From NCBI GenBank assembly GCA_905221615.1, contig CAJNDT010000334.1, forward strand, positions 80,001 to 144,000: DNA of 64,000 nucleotides, written 5' to 3'. Of this stretch, positions 30,697 to 41,839 are shown piece by piece. The notes under the pieces are model-generated. The model did no database searches. It was given only the letters and a program-made list of their open reading frames with translations, and was not told where the DNA came from. The DNA is from Symbiodinium sp. CCMP2592 (Eukaryota > Sar > Dinophyceae > Suessiales > Symbiodiniaceae). Positions within the stretch are counted from its first letter, which is position 1. Each line of letters begins with the position of its first letter. The position numbers and the translations under genes were made by a program.

Positions 30697-31599
30697 GGCC
30701 GAGCTGCACGCTTCCTTGTATTTTACACGTCTTCTAAATTACTTGGAGTAGGTCTGCATGCTTCTCTACGTCAATGGCAGATCTGTTCTGATGACTTGGA
30801 GCTGACTTGAATAACTGCGCGAGTTTCTTTGCCCTGCTGAATGCCAGCATCACTCGCCTTTTAGCCTCGTTACAACAAGGTTTAGGAATGTAGCATTAAG
30901 ACTTTCGGGTCCATCATTTATCTCTTCACAGTTTACAAGATTTCATGATTGAGGATTGCCTCGTAGATATTTGTTTACTCTGGACTCCGGGGAGCCCCAA
31001 CAATCGTGACACCAACCACCAATCAGTAATACCAACCAGCCTGTCTAGAACGAAGACTACGGCCGCTGCAAGAAGGACGATGTCCGGACAGGCCTCGCGG
31101 TCATGGGGCTTCGGATTTCAAGTCTAGCTCAATACTCATAATGGTTTACGGTTAGGGATTCCAATTTTAGGGTTTAGGACTCAGGTCCTAGGGTTTGTGT
31201 TCCGTTTGAAGGAGTTCACGGTCGCTGTTGTTAAGTGTTTTTCAGGTTGCCTCTGAATTTGGGGAAACATTGAACACTTTTGTTTCGACAAAATAACCAC
31301 AAACTATGAACATTTCTACAACGGCCTTCATGTACCCAAGCACGTGGCAAACCTACAGGTTCCATGCTTCAGGGCAGTACAGCTTGGGAGCTGCCCTTGC
31401 TTGGTGATGCAAGGATTATATGGGCCTCTAAGTCTCAGACTAGGGTTCCTGTAAGGAGTCCCTTTGACGTGTTCTGCCAGTGTTCTCTAAGGGTTTCTGC
31501 AGTTCAGTTGCCAATGGAAAGCGCCACTTGTCACCCAAGAGTGAACAACTTGTGTAAAAGCCGGCGTGCTGCTGTTCTTTGTCGCAGCCTTCTGCAAGT
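30697..31599. other. No gene recognised; TTTAGGG-like tract at 31140-31200
   Basis: 31140-31200 has GGTTAGGG, TTTTAGGGTTTAGG and CCTAGGGTTTG, another degenerate telomere-like patch. The remainder shows nothing. Confidence 0.35.
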
Positions 31600-31639
31600 G
31601 CACACCTCCAGGGACCGGTGAAGAACGGACCCTGAGAGG

Positions 31640-31666
31640 CTTGAGCCAAATTTTGAGCCAAACTTA
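31640..31666 (-). other. Possible double spliced-leader relic
   Basis: Read on the minus strand the sequence contains TTTGGCTCAA twice, 13 bases apart, the second followed by G (TTTGGCTCAAG). The conserved dinoflagellate spliced leader ends in TTTTGGCTCAAG; tandem truncated copies are the hallmark of recycled mRNAs. Upstream leader bases are missing, so this may be chance. Confidence 0.3.
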
Positions 31667-31669
31667 GGA

Positions 31670-32370
31670 TTTTCGGCAAACCTCCAAACCCCGGCCCGCA
31701 TGCACTGAGGGGGTAAAGCAGCCGCAGCCGCTTCCCCTCCCCAGCTTCGCTCTCAATGTGGTCTCTTCTGACAGAGCGCGAGCACACAGGGTTTGGACGT
31801 TTGCCGAAAAGGTTCGTCTTTCTTTTTTTTCCTCAGCGCATTGTTTTGTTAGACCTACTGCTAGAACCGCTGGAATCGCAAACAGCTGCTGCACACTGGC
31901 TCAAGCATCTAGTTTACAAGCATGACCGAGGATCCCGATTGACACGGTTTCGCAGAATCCGCAAGTGCACATTGGGCCTGGGACAACTTAGGGCCTGGAC
32001 CATGCAGCAAACAAACACCGCAGATCATCACCTTGGAAGCCTTTCCCCCACACAACAAAGCTTCCTCCGAAGGTCTGGCGCTGCCGCGAACAGAACGCAA
32101 CGACTTAGGCAAATGGGAGTAGCAGGAAGCTAGCACGCAACATTCTCTCTCGTCCCTCGTAACATGAAGCTAGCAGAGGTTTCTGCATGTCTGCGTTTCT
32201 ATATGTCTGCGAGCTTCAGGGTTCGGGATGTCAAGGTCGCACGGCTTGCGGTCTGAGGGTTGGGTCTAGGCTTCGGGGTTTGGGGATTTGGGGTCTCGTC
32301 CAAGCCAGCTGTCGCGCCTCACGCGTCGGTGTCTTCGAAGCCAAGGGCCGAGCCTTGGTGAAGTTGCCAC
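31670..32370. other. No gene recognised
   Basis: Open frames on both strands (for example 31756-32133) lack recognisable motifs. Confidence 0.3.
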
Positions 32371-32374
32371 CGCT

Positions 32375-32530
32375 GTGATGTTTTGGCTAATGGGTTTAGT
32401 CAAGTGCAGTGGGGGCTTCGGGTTTAGGATTTCGAATTTTCTAGTCCACTATTGTGATGTTTTGGCTGATGGGTTTCGTCAAGTGAAGTGAGGGTTACAG
32501 CTATAGGATTTCGAGTTTTCGAATAAACAA
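32375..32530. repeat. Diverged two-copy tandem repeat, period 79 bp
   Basis: GTGATGTTTTGGCT(A/G)ATGGGTTT starts at 32375 and again at 32454; both copies end in TAGGATTTCGA(A/G)TTTTC. Non-coding, with a TTTAGG motif inside. Confidence 0.75.
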
Positions 32531-32716
32531 GGCATTCGTTTCATTGTCTCGGTCTGCGGCGAGACTCATCATAGAGAGCGCTCTGCGGGTCGAACAAGCG
32601 ACTGTCGTTGACAGTGGCCGGATCGTAGTGGAACTCGGCACAGCTAGCTTCGAGGCAGCTATGTTTCCCGATGCTCTTGACTCATCCTAGCCGTCCTGCT
32701 TCGGGGTACTTCCTAG

Positions 32717-33077
32717 TCAAAGCGTGGCAGCAAGCATGCTTTCGAGGCTGTCTTGGTTTGGCGGATATCTCTCTAGACTCGATGCCAATCCGTCAAAATA
32801 AACATGTCGAATTAGTTCCCCCAAACCGTTGACAAAACCCAGAATCTTCAACATCGTCTGAATCGTCATGGTCCTGCCTTGATCTGCTGGCATAGATTTC
32901 CAGCCGCACTCTCCCGCCATCGAGCAGTATAACCTGCACGTTGCGTAAAGGGTTTGGGTGGATGTTCAAGCTCACATTCACATCGCAACCTGGTCTACGG
33001 CAAGGTTTCCAGTGGTGCTTCGTACTGTTGCAAACCATACTACACCAAATGCCGACATGAGCCATGCCGGAAGCCAT
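32717..33077 (-). CDS. Candidate coding piece on minus strand (frameshifted or spliced)
   Basis: Upstream frame encodes DVNVSLNIHPNPLRNVQVIL and, a little further on in another frame, DQGRTMTIQTMLKILGFVNG followed by LGELIRHVYFDGLASSLERY and a stop at 32717. Both halves read like real protein, so an intron or frameshift at about 32900 is likely. Family not recognised. Confidence 0.3.
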
Positions 33078-33325
33078 GCAAAAAAAATGGCCTGCCTCCG
33101 CACTTTCCTAGTGCGTTGGCATCGCGCTCTGGAAGTGCGATCGGCACATGGCAGAAGCAATGGACAGCTACGAATTCAGGCTTCGCGGTCTCGGCTGTAG
33201 GGTCCACAGTTTGGGGCTAAGGCTTGGGCTTACATCATGTGTCCCTTACTAGGACCACTGGCAGCCACCTTCATTGCGCATGGGTAACAACAACACATGG
33301 AAACCTGCACGACTCAAGCTTCTCA

Positions 33326-33625
33326 CATCATCAGCAAAAGAACAGGACCGAAAGCGAGGCGTTCGAAACTTCATACCACTTGACAAGCCCGATGCCAGTG
33401 CACAAGGACACCAGGGCACCAGGGCACAAGGGCACAAGGGCACGGCAAGGGCACGGCAAGGGCACGGCAAGGGCACAAGGGCACAAGGGCACAAGGGCAC
33501 AAGGGCACAAGGGCACAAGGGCACAAGGACACAAGGGCACAAGGGCACAAGGGCACAAGGGCACAAGGGCACAAGGGCACAAGGGCACAAGGGCCCGGGA
33601 ACAGGAGAGGACCGAAGCCGAAGAC
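33326..33625. repeat. Dispersed repeat, copy A, with expanded (GGGCACAA)n core
   Basis: Left flank (CAAAAG..CGAAAGCGA..CGTTCGAAAC.TCATA..TTGACAAG) and right flank (CGGGAACAGGAGAGGACCGA) match copy B at 34827-34965. Between them lie about 24 units of GGGCACAA (33400-33598). Confidence 0.8.
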
Positions 33626-34826
33626 AAGCTGGTCGCGCCTCTGGCTTGCTGGCAGGAGTTGAGCCGGAAGATCAAGGGCAGATGCTGGGCCGCTGGTCTC
33701 GGCTGCCAAAAGGCAAGGGCAACCCCGAGGGAAAGAAAAAACTTCTTCCCCACGATAAGCCTCAGCTCGGCTCCGGGAGAAGCTTGACCAAGGGCAATCC
33801 ATGCACACCGACGGGTTGAAATTACGCACAAACTGCTAGACCTGTGGCCGAATCGCGACAAGGAGATGTACCTGTTGGCAGAAAAGGGCAACTGGGGGCA
33901 CGCCCAGCTGCTCGGCGAGCATGCGCCGGCAAACTGCTATGTGAACTTGAAGGAGCAGGACAAAGAAAGTAGATGAAAACATGCGAGAAGCGCCTGTTTC
34001 ACGCCAGATTGTTCGGGACCTGCTGTGAGAAAGGGAGCATACAGGAACCTGTGCGCCCACCAGCTGGACAAGTCCAGTCTGGGACTTGGCGGCTGCCGTG
34101 GGCAAGGCTGGAGGACTGCCTCAGTTACATCCTTCGTTTGAAGATCCAACCTGATGTTCCTCGTCTTGACCCACATCCGGTTCTATTTTAAATACGAGAG
34201 GACATCATGAGGATAGCTGTGGAGTCAAATAGCCGCAGCCTGCGCCTGGATCGCCAGAATCCCCGTCCGGGAACCGGAGGCCTGAGGCCGCAGGCGATGC
34301 CGAGGACAAGGCTTTAGAGTCTCAAAAAGACATTCCAGCAAAGGAGGCTTTGTCGAGGTCGGGTCGAGGAGGAGGGCACACGCACACACGCCAAACCACA
34401 CGAAATGATCATTCAAATTAGTACTTATGACGTGATTTAACTCAGATGAGAAACATGTGAAACCATAAAAATAGTGCTATACAAAGAGTGCAGCTTGCAG
34501 CCTCTATATTCTAAAAATTGGGCTTTAGGCCGGTTCGCGCGCCCAGCGTTTTTGGTCTCTTCTGACTTGCAGGTACGGTCCTCATGAAGCACTACGTGTT
34601 CTATGCCTTCCAGGGGCGTTCCTAAATAGAAACCAATTCCACAAAAAACTATGGTTTATAGTGACAATATCAACAGCAACGATCACGAACAACCACCTGT
34701 TGTGGTTGTGGTCGTTGTTTGTTGTTGATGTTGATCCCCGTGCTTATAAACTGGCTGGGGGTGTATTGTTGATGTTACGGTTGTAAAGGAAATTTGGTGC
34801 TATCGAACCGCCCTATTTTGTCTTCT
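33626..34826. other. No gene recognised
   Basis: Open frames run on from the minisatellite but have no motif. A GTTGTTG/CAACAAC-rich inverted patch (34660-34780) with CAACAACC / GTTGTTTGTTG is the only structure noted. Confidence 0.3.
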
Positions 34827-34965
34827 GGCATCCTCGGCAAAAGCACGGCCACGAAAGCGAACCGTTCGAAACCTCATATTTCGGTTTGACAAGGCCGAGG
34901 CCAAGGGACAAGGGGACAAGGACAGAAGGGCACAAGGGCACGGGAACAGGAGAGGACCGATGCCG
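34827..34965. repeat. Dispersed repeat, copy B, with short core
   Basis: Same flanks as copy A but only two clear GGGCACAA-type units plus degenerate GGGACAA units. It may show the ancestral state before expansion. Confidence 0.75.
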
Positions 34966-35555
34966 ATTTGTCAGCCTAGCCCGGACGGCATGTTATCAAA
35001 TCGGTTTTTATGTGAAGCATACCGAGATGACGAAGGCGGATCCGAAACAGACATAAGCCGAAATCCAGCCCAAAACGAGACCGAGGAAGAGCCAAGCCGA
35101 AAAGGCGAATGGCACGCAAGAGGGTAAGAGCCAGAAGGGGAACGGAAAGGAAAACGTGGCGAATCAGTGCCGAGCCGAGAACGCCCGAACGTAGACCTCC
35201 AGTATACCTTGCCGTTGCCCGGGGACTGGGTCTAACATTGCGCTTGCCATAGCCTGGGGACCTGGATGCGTGTTGGACCCGAGAGGATACCCTCTTTGTT
35301 GACTTTGTCCAAAGTTTGTTTTTGAACGGATGGCAGGGGTGGCAGCTGAGAGGGTCGTCCAAGTGGGTGAACTTGCTGTACTTCTCCCATTGGTCATTCC
35401 CAACAAGTACTTATCATGAGCCACGGTCGCCTAAATCCAACCCGGAAGGGAGCTACAGCGGACAGCACGCGCTTGTTGGACAATCCGATTCAGACGTTCT
35501 TGGTTAAAGCTTTTTGGTCGTTTGCGATTTCCTGGTGGGGGCGTGCTGGAGGTGT
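34966..35555. other. No gene recognised; purine-rich patch
   Basis: 34990-35165 is purine-rich with repeated AGCCGAAA / GACCGAGGA motifs. Nothing else seen. Confidence 0.3.
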
Positions 35556-36038
35556 TTATGAATCTACGATGAAGGTGACCTTCAAACCCACAGAGCAATC
35601 ATTGGGTATCTGTCCATTTTTGCCGAAGCTGGTCATGTCCGTCGTTGCCGGCACCCCCCACTGTTTCGGATCAGGTGTCAAGAAAATCAAATGTTTGGAC
35701 TTGAGCATCGTGCCAGAGACGAAGGCTGAAGAGATCCTCAGAGCCATCACCCACGTGCAGATTGACACGGAACGGCCTGGGTTGGATAGGTTTCTCAGTC
35801 CTGGATGGATGAGTTTTATCTTTCCGTCGGCTGCCAGCGTCTCCAGCCGAATTCCATCAGTGTTGTGAGGCGTGCTTCGGAAGGGTGATGTTTGGTGCCT
35901 TGCACCAAGACGTAAACTTGGCTCGATCGGTTTCCGGGGGGTCGCCGCCTGCTCGCACTTCAAAGTGATCATATTGAGCTCAAGGTGGAGAGCTGTGAGG
36001 AGAGCAAAGGCAGCAAATGGCGGGCAACACTTGGCCAA
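35556..36038 (-). CDS. Hypothetical protein on minus strand
   Basis: The C-terminal two thirds (TDGIRLETLAADGKIKLIHP, CTWVMALRISSAFVSGTMLK, then a Pro/Gly-containing end and TFIVDS stop) reads like a genuine globular domain; the first 50 codons look less convincing and may be upstream non-coding sequence. The opposite-strand frame (35416-35868) is judged a shadow. No family recognised. Confidence 0.35.
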   Translation of the reverse strand: MAKCCPPFAAFALLTALHLELNMITLKCEQAATPRKPIEPSLRLGARHQTSPFRSTPHNTDGIRLETLAADGKIKLIHPGLRNLSNPGRSVSICTWVMALRISSAFVSGTMLKSKHLIFLTPDPKQWGVPATTDMTSFGKNGQIPNDCSVGLKVTFIVDS

Positions 36039-36451
36039 CTCGTCTGGTTGCTCGCTTGCTTGTAGGGTCGGCCATCACTTCTGAGCCGGCAAGGGCCGCG
36101 ACCTCACGGCAGAGTTGTTGCAGGTTTGGAAGGCCGGAGAGGACAAAGTCCGTCAGATCAAACGTGGGTATACGTGGGTTATGGCCACAACGATTTGACG
36201 TGTCTCAGCGGGGTGCAGATTTTCGTTTGGACCATTCTGTTCCTGTGTCCGTTAAGCCCATGGCCAGTGATTAGTGATCGGCATTGCAACCACATGCAGA
36301 ACGAGTCCCATTTCTGCTGCCTCTCTTGCTGGCAACTTACGCTTGCTCTTGAACGGTATCCGCCGGATGGCCAAGCTCCTCCGCTCAGCCCCGTTGTCAC
36401 TTACCCGCTGGCTCAACTGCATTTCCACACGTTTGCTCGTTCGGCGAGCTT

Positions 36452-36718
36452 TTGCAGCGAATTCAACCTCACTCCAGGCAGACGTACTTAGTTACTCCCG
36501 CTGGCTACGTCTGGTCAGCGCCTTTTGTGGGTACTGTCGTTGTGAATGTTGCGGCCGGGCTCCGGGAGACTACTTGTCTACCGTACCGCCAGGGACCCAC
36601 CACCGCCAGCGGCTTCATGATTTGCCTACTCTTCTTAATCTTGTCACTCCTTGTCGACGTGGAGGCCGCTAACGAATTTCGGAAGTCCATCTTCCAAATG
36701 TATGCTGGAACTCTATGA
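36452..36718 (+). CDS. Candidate exon with a membrane helix
   Basis: Encodes GYVWSAPFVGTVVVNVAAGL and SGFMICLLFLILSLLVDVEA, a clear hydrophobic helix, ending at TGA 36716. It could belong to the multipass protein encoded just downstream on the same strand. Confidence 0.3.
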   Translation: MQRIQPHSRQTYLVTPAGYVWSAPFVGTVVVNVAAGLRETTCLPYRQGPTTASGFMICLLFLILSLLVDVEAANEFRKSIFQMYAGTL

Positions 36719-36850
36719 AAACCGCTCGCATCTACATGCGTGATGGCATAGCACAGCTCACTGAATAGCACAGCTCCTCACTGATCCCACGCTCCCGTCT
36801 CAAAACTGTTTCTTTTCTCAATTCTGCAACTCTTGCCTTGAGCCTGCCAC

Positions 36851-37150
36851 GTGAGCGCCCGTTGCACAGATTCGGGGAGGTGGACACCAGTGCGGCATGA
36901 GTTGGTTATTGACCCACGGGATGCCCAGGATGACTGGAGGCTGAACTGTTTCTGGTGTTCATGCTTGTTCAATTCGTCATGCAGGTTTGGAGATTCGGCC
37001 ACTGTGTTTGGATGCAGAGTGCACCTGCTGGCATCTGAGGCCATGCAGCGGGAGACCACAGAGGTTCTGGCAGTGCTGATGCAGGACCAGGGCTTGTCTG
37101 CTGCATGGGGGAGAACAACCGGCCGCGATGCTAGCGTCGCTGTGGTGATT
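36851..37150 (+). CDS. Candidate exon
   Basis: Frame with RLNCFWCSCLFNSSCRFGDS and EAMQRETTEVLAVLMQDQGL; protein-like but not identifiable. A donor-like GTGATT lies near 37142, and an acceptor precedes the next exon at 37206. Confidence 0.25.
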
Positions 37151-37206
37151 TGGCGTTTCAACTGCATATAAGCATGTTCACGTTTTTTTTATAAATTATC
37201 TTTCAG

Positions 37207-37881
37207 CCCACCTGTGTGAACGGAGTGATGCTCTCATGCTGCAGGCTCGTCCTTGCGTTGTCGCGCATCCTCCGGACTGTCCTTCTGGACGGACGGAACT
37301 ATGCATCCATAATCTCAGTGGTCTGTTTTGTTGTATCAAGCGCTGTGCTCACGTCTGCCGGTTTCCTTCAGATGCTAACATGGCGTGGACTGGCTTTAAA
37401 GATTCAATCCTTCATCCAGCCCTTCGTGAACGAGGAGATCAATTGTCAGGCAGTCAAGACTCGTTGGAGGGTGATGGGCTCTTGCATGCACCAGACCTCC
37501 CAGACGTTTCAGGTTGTCAGCACAGTTATGGGCATGACAACTGTCCTGGGTTCAGTTGCATTCTTATACGACTTGCAGCAAAGCCTTTTGCTTACGTCAT
37601 TGCCCGGCTTTCTGCTGTGCCTGCTAATGCCGGCTTTCCTCCTGCCAGCAGCATTCACTGGGGTTTCTTGCTCAAGCCTGCCGTCGATGATCAGCATGCT
37701 CGATCCTGGCGAAAGCGGCGACAAGGAGTTTCAGGACCTGGCGATCTTCCTCGGTCTGACCAACTGTGGGTGCTTTCTGTGGGATACAAAGGTCACTGTC
37801 GGGCTGCTTCAAAAGATGGTGTACATGACAGTTGGCTTTGTTGGTACGATCGCGCTGAGAGGAGGCATGATTCCCCTTTAA
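37207..37881 (+). CDS. Multipass membrane protein, 3' exon
   Basis: Starts after an acceptor-like ATTATCTTTCAG (ending 37206) and runs to TAA 37879. It shows about four hydrophobic segments: SIISVVCFVVSSAVLTSAGF, VVSTVMGMTTVLGSVAFLY, LLTSLPGFLLCLLMPAFLLP, and a shorter one near the end (VYMTVGFVGTIAL). The Ser/Asp-rich loop before the last helix has GESGDKEFQDL. It looks like the end of a transporter-, channel- or receptor-like protein but no family motif was recognised. Confidence 0.45.
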   Translation, partial: PTCVNGVMLSCCRLVLALSRILRTVLLDGRNYASIISVVCFVVSSAVLTSAGFLQMLTWRGLALKIQSFIQPFVNEEINCQAVKTRWRVMGSCMHQTSQTFQVVSTVMGMTTVLGSVAFLYDLQQSLLLTSLPGFLLCLLMPAFLLPAAFTGVSCSSLPSMISMLDPGESGDKEFQDLAIFLGLTNCGCFLWDTKVTVGLLQKMVYMTVGFVGTIALRGGMIPL

Positions 37882-39965
37882 GATGTGACGAAGTTTTGCT
37901 TTCAATCTTGTTTGGATCGCGAAGTTGTGCTCCACCCAACAGATGGGGTTTAAGCCAGATGTTTTGGAAGGTAGTTTAGACATAATTAGTTACCGAAGTG
38001 ACTGGAATGTTGGGCTTCGGCGGGGCCGACTGCGAGCGGCGTTTGCTGTCGAACTGCGGAGCGCCTCAGCACTTGGCGTCATAAATGTACTTCGTGATCT
38101 TCCCTGCAGGGCATGAACTGTTTTGCAGTAGATAGTTTGCCGAGGCTGGCCGGCGGGTTCTTTCGGGTAAGCATTCATGTCATGGCGTGCTGGGGTTGAT
38201 AGAAGCCATAAGGTTTTAGGCGGCCCATGCCAACCTCGGTCAGATGCAGGGATCTTGTAGAGATCTTCGTGACGGCCATGTCCGAAAGCAAGGCATGGCT
38301 GCTCGCCACAAAACACCCCGTCCCTACATGCTGAATTGCGGGAGTGCAGAGCACTGCCCCGCTTTCTCTTGTCTCAAGGGCCCGCCAAGGCGAGAGCTTC
38401 AACAGGAAGGACTCCGAAAGTCTCGGTAACCGATCTGCACAGAGGTGGGCATGCTGTCCTCGCTTACCGCCCGAGCGCCCGAGGCTGCGACCGTAGCCCT
38501 GGCTGGTCGCTTCCCTATTGCCGATGGCCTGGCAGCGGTGCGCCGTGCAGAGGTGGCCCCTATGCTTTCTCCGACCAAGTGACCAAGTGATCTCATCGGT
38601 TCGACATTAGTTCCAGCTGCTCCGCTTGTATGGGCTTCGTATTTGTTTTCCCTGGGTCTCAAGACTTCGGTTTTTGAGCTTATGCCGTTCAATATGTTCT
38701 CTTGGGTGGTATGCCCTAAGCCAGCTCTGGAGTGTCTGAGGTTTCGGGAGAGGCTTCGGCGAATGAAATCTTAAACATTTGTAGTGCTGTAGGGAGATTC
38801 TCCCCTTGAACTATGCTTGATCTTAGAGTCCTGCTGTATATCCTTGTGGTGACCTGGCACAAGTGAGAATCCAGTTAGTCCAATTTAGTCCAATTTCACA
38901 CCGACTCCGCACCTAAGAACCTCGCCTGGCTGTGTCCGAGTTGTGAGAGCGTAAACATTTTCGGTCGCACAGGGCTGCTGGAAGTCCAGAGTTCGGCTTT
39001 GTAATGTGCTTCTCCCGTCGTGCGAAAACACACTCCCCGTAGCAGTGGTTCATTTTATCGTGAAGTCGATTTCACGAACTCACCACAGTGCCGTGTTTTT
39101 CGTTCTTGCGAAGACACGACGCCCACGCTTCTGAAGGAACATGAGAAGCATCCAATGAGCTGCAGTAAACAAGCTTCAAAGAGCACATAGCCGCGTGCGC
39201 ACTGCTTTTCGCAAGAAACGCAAGTTCAAAAAAACAAGGTCTCTTGAACATCGGGCTTCGTGCGAACATGGCTGAGTGCACTTTTTTCGTTCGCAAGCAT
39301 GGTGGCAGTGGTGATGCTGAGCATAGACGAAGCATGGCGAAACACTTCTGGCGATTTTGTGCACGCAAAATATCAAGGTATCTTACGCTTTCTGCGCTGC
39401 AGACAGAATTGCCATGTGCAGATATGCCAGGGTCACAATCAGCGGCCTCGGCTGCTAAATGATTACGGGGGACCGTGCTCTCAGCTTTGTATTTACGTAG
39501 TTGTACTGGACAAGGCCCAAAGGGGGTGTCTCCTTGCCCCGCACAGGGCAATCACTATTCTTCTTCAAAGTCGAAGAGAATTCTCGAATCGTTGCCAGCC
39601 TGTAATCCTTGTGTCGCATGTCGAGCTCTTGCCCTTGTGTGCCAGACTGTCGATGCAACCATCCATGAAGCAATTCAACTGATTAAGTGCTTCTTTTCAG
39701 TATCATGTACTCATGTCGCGTCTTCTTTTCGATGATGTGCCCGTTGCTGGCATAGTCTGTCTCGCATGTCTGAAATTGTTTTGGGTGGTATTTTGATGCT
39801 GACGGATGTGTTTCCCGGTAGAATCTGATCAGTGGGCAGGCAACAGCTGCGGCCCAGAACACAAAGACGGTGGAGTTGCCGTTCCCCCAGATTTGCCGCA
39901 ACTCGAGGCGAGAGCATTCAATCCACCCTGGCATTCTCCACGCTGCTTGTCAGGTTCGGACTGCA
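37882..39965. other. No gene recognised
   Basis: Short open frames on both strands; nothing supported. CCAGTTAGTCCAATTTAGTCCAATTT near 38871-38893 is a short direct repeat. Confidence 0.3.
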
Positions 39966-40559
39966 TCAGTTCATTGAGTGTCTGCTCTTGATGGCTTTCG
40001 AGGCCGTGCTTTGCGTGTCTGCTGTGTCTGAGTTGCGAGCGTGCTTTCCTAGTATCACAGCAGTAAGGGCGCCTGCCACAAGCTCATTTCGTCTGTAGTT
40101 TGTGAGGTCATCGGGGTCCGGGGCACCTCCACGCAGGCACAACAGCCGACCATCACCAAGGCCGAAGAAGTCACGTAGCATGTCACGGCCAGCAGAAAGC
40201 TTCGTCATGTTTCGCTCGTGGCTCGCTCCCGTTATCGCACCGCGAACCTCCAACTCGTACGCCGCAGCCTCCAGTTTACGTGCGAGGCCGTGTGGCTCTT
40301 GCTTTACTTGCGCTGGCAATACGAGCTGAAGCTGAAGCAGGCTGACGCTTCTTGGCCTGTCCTGGCACAGTGCATGAGAGACCAAGGCAAACGAGAAAAA
40401 AGAGCAAGAAAGCGCCGCCTGCCAAGAGTGGATCTCGAGCGCAGCCTCTTTTGGAAGAGTGCTGTTGGCTGCAATAACACAACGGCTGGGCAAGGCATGG
40501 GCCGAGAAGCTGGGAGTCTCTCCCGACACAGCCACTCGGGCAGCACGTTCAGCGGCCAA
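39966..40559 (-). CDS. Possible hypothetical protein
   Basis: The minus-strand frame of about 197 codons contains KQEPHGLARKLEAAAYELEV and LRDFFGLGDGRLLCLRGGAP, which look protein-like; the remainder is ordinary. The plus strand has competing frames, so strand is uncertain. Confidence 0.25.
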   Translation of the reverse strand: MAAERAARVAVSGETPSFSAHALPSRCVIAANSTLPKEAALEIHSWQAALSCSFFSFALVSHALCQDRPRSVSLLQLQLVLPAQVKQEPHGLARKLEAAAYELEVRGAITGASHERNMTKLSAGRDMLRDFFGLGDGRLLCLRGGAPDPDDLTNYRRNELVAGALTAVILGKHARNSDTADTQSTASKAIKSRHSMN

Positions 40560-40877
40560 ATTTCAGAGACTTGTCTGGTTAACTGTTAACCTTAACTTGC
40601 AGAACTTGCTGTTTGGGAGCCATCCAACGGCAAAGGAGCGCACAGCCGGCACAATAATACGGTATACAGCAGTATAGAACCAACGAATCAGCAGGTTCGC
40701 CCGGCTACAGGCTTTCCCTGTGCTCTGTCCGCCGCTTCGTGTCTTGGTGTTTGGTACCGCCGGGAAGGCGTTGCACCGTACGGCTTGGCAATCTCCAAAC
40801 TGAAGTGATGACTTTCGACCTCCCAGCAATATTTCGGCAACTCATGCATCCACTCGTGAAGCGGTCTGGTCGACACG

Positions 40878-41085
40878 CACCCACCCACCCACCCACCCAA
40901 CCACCCAACCACCCAACCACCCAACCACCCACCCACCCACGCACTCACTCACCCACGCCCACGCACGCCCACGGCCACGCACGCCCACGCCCACGCCCAC
41001 GCCCACGCCCACGCCCACGCCCACGCCCACGCCCACACCCACACCCACACCCACACCCCCGCCCGCACCCGCGCCCAAGCGAAGA
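40878..41085. repeat. (ACCC)n passing into (CCCACG)n microsatellite
   Basis: CCACCCACCCAACC repeats at 40878-40945 change to a clean hexamer CCCACG at 40955-41035 and then CCCACA to 41060. All open frames here are artefacts. Confidence 0.95.
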
Positions 41086-41159
41086 CTCTCTTTGCAGCCT
41101 TGGAAGAGTGACAAAGATGCATGCATGTGTGTACGTACGTATGTATGCATATGTATGAG

Positions 41160-41355
41160 CCGATATAAATAAACAGTTATAAATATGATTAGGAACAAAA
41201 AATATACAAATGAATAAATAAGTAAATAAATATATAAAATAAATAAATAAATAAATATAAATAAATAAATAAATATATATATGTATATACATACATACAA
41301 CATTTGTATGTATGCTTACACTTATATGTACATTATATATATATATATATATATA
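41160..41355. repeat. (AAAT)n and (TA)n microsatellites
   Basis: AAATAAAT repeats at 41200-41275, then TATGTATA and a (TA)n run at 41333-41355 that directly abuts the inverted-repeat element. Confidence 0.9.
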
Positions 41356-41802
41356 GTCACCCCCCCGTTGACAGACCATGCCCTTTCAACTCAGTCGTAG
41401 TGCATGGTCTGTGATCGGGGGGAGGGGGCACTCAGCTTTCGAAAACTCAATTCCAAAATTTCCAAAATTGCCAAAATTCTCTCCCCTAACTTCCAAAATT
41501 TCCGAAATTTCCAAAATTTCAAAATTTCAGAAATTTCCAAATTTTCCGAAATTTCCGAAATTTCCAAAATTTCCAAAAAGTCCGCCCTTATGTTTTGGAA
41601 GAATCCTGTCGGCTAGGTTTGGAAATTTTGGATATTTTGGAAATTTCGGAAATTTCGGAAATTTCGGAAACTTCGGAAATTTTGGAAATTTTGGAACTTC
41701 TGGAATTGATTTTCAATGGGCTGATTGTGGCCCATCGGATGACAGACCATGCACTACGACTCACTTGCAAAGGCAAGGTCTGTTTAGACGATTGTCAGTT
41801 TT
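41356..41802. mobile_element. Palindromic MITE-like element between two TA microsatellites
   Basis: A 42-bp module (starting ACAGACCATGC and ending GCATGGTCTGT) at 41370-41412 recurs inverted at 41743-41784. Between them the left arm is built from 9-bp units TTCCAAAAT/TTCCGAAAT (41450-41578) and the right arm from their complement (41618-41705), so the whole can fold into a hairpin. It is flanked by (TA)n at 41333-41355 and 41803-41823. No coding capacity. Confidence 0.6.
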
Positions 41803-41839
41803 ATATATATATATATATATATCTTTTTTTAAAATTGGT

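Noticed and set aside
31898-31906. TGGCTCAAG on the plus strand as a spliced-leader relic
   Set aside because: Only nine bases match, which is expected about once by chance in 64 kb counting both strands; upstream bases do not match.
33224-33891. Overlapping open frames on both strands through the second GGGCACAA array
   Set aside because: Repeat artefact; the same octamer unit leaves all frames open.
40739-41379. Open frames rich in Pro/His or Gly/Val
   Set aside because: Products of the CCCACG and ACCC microsatellites.
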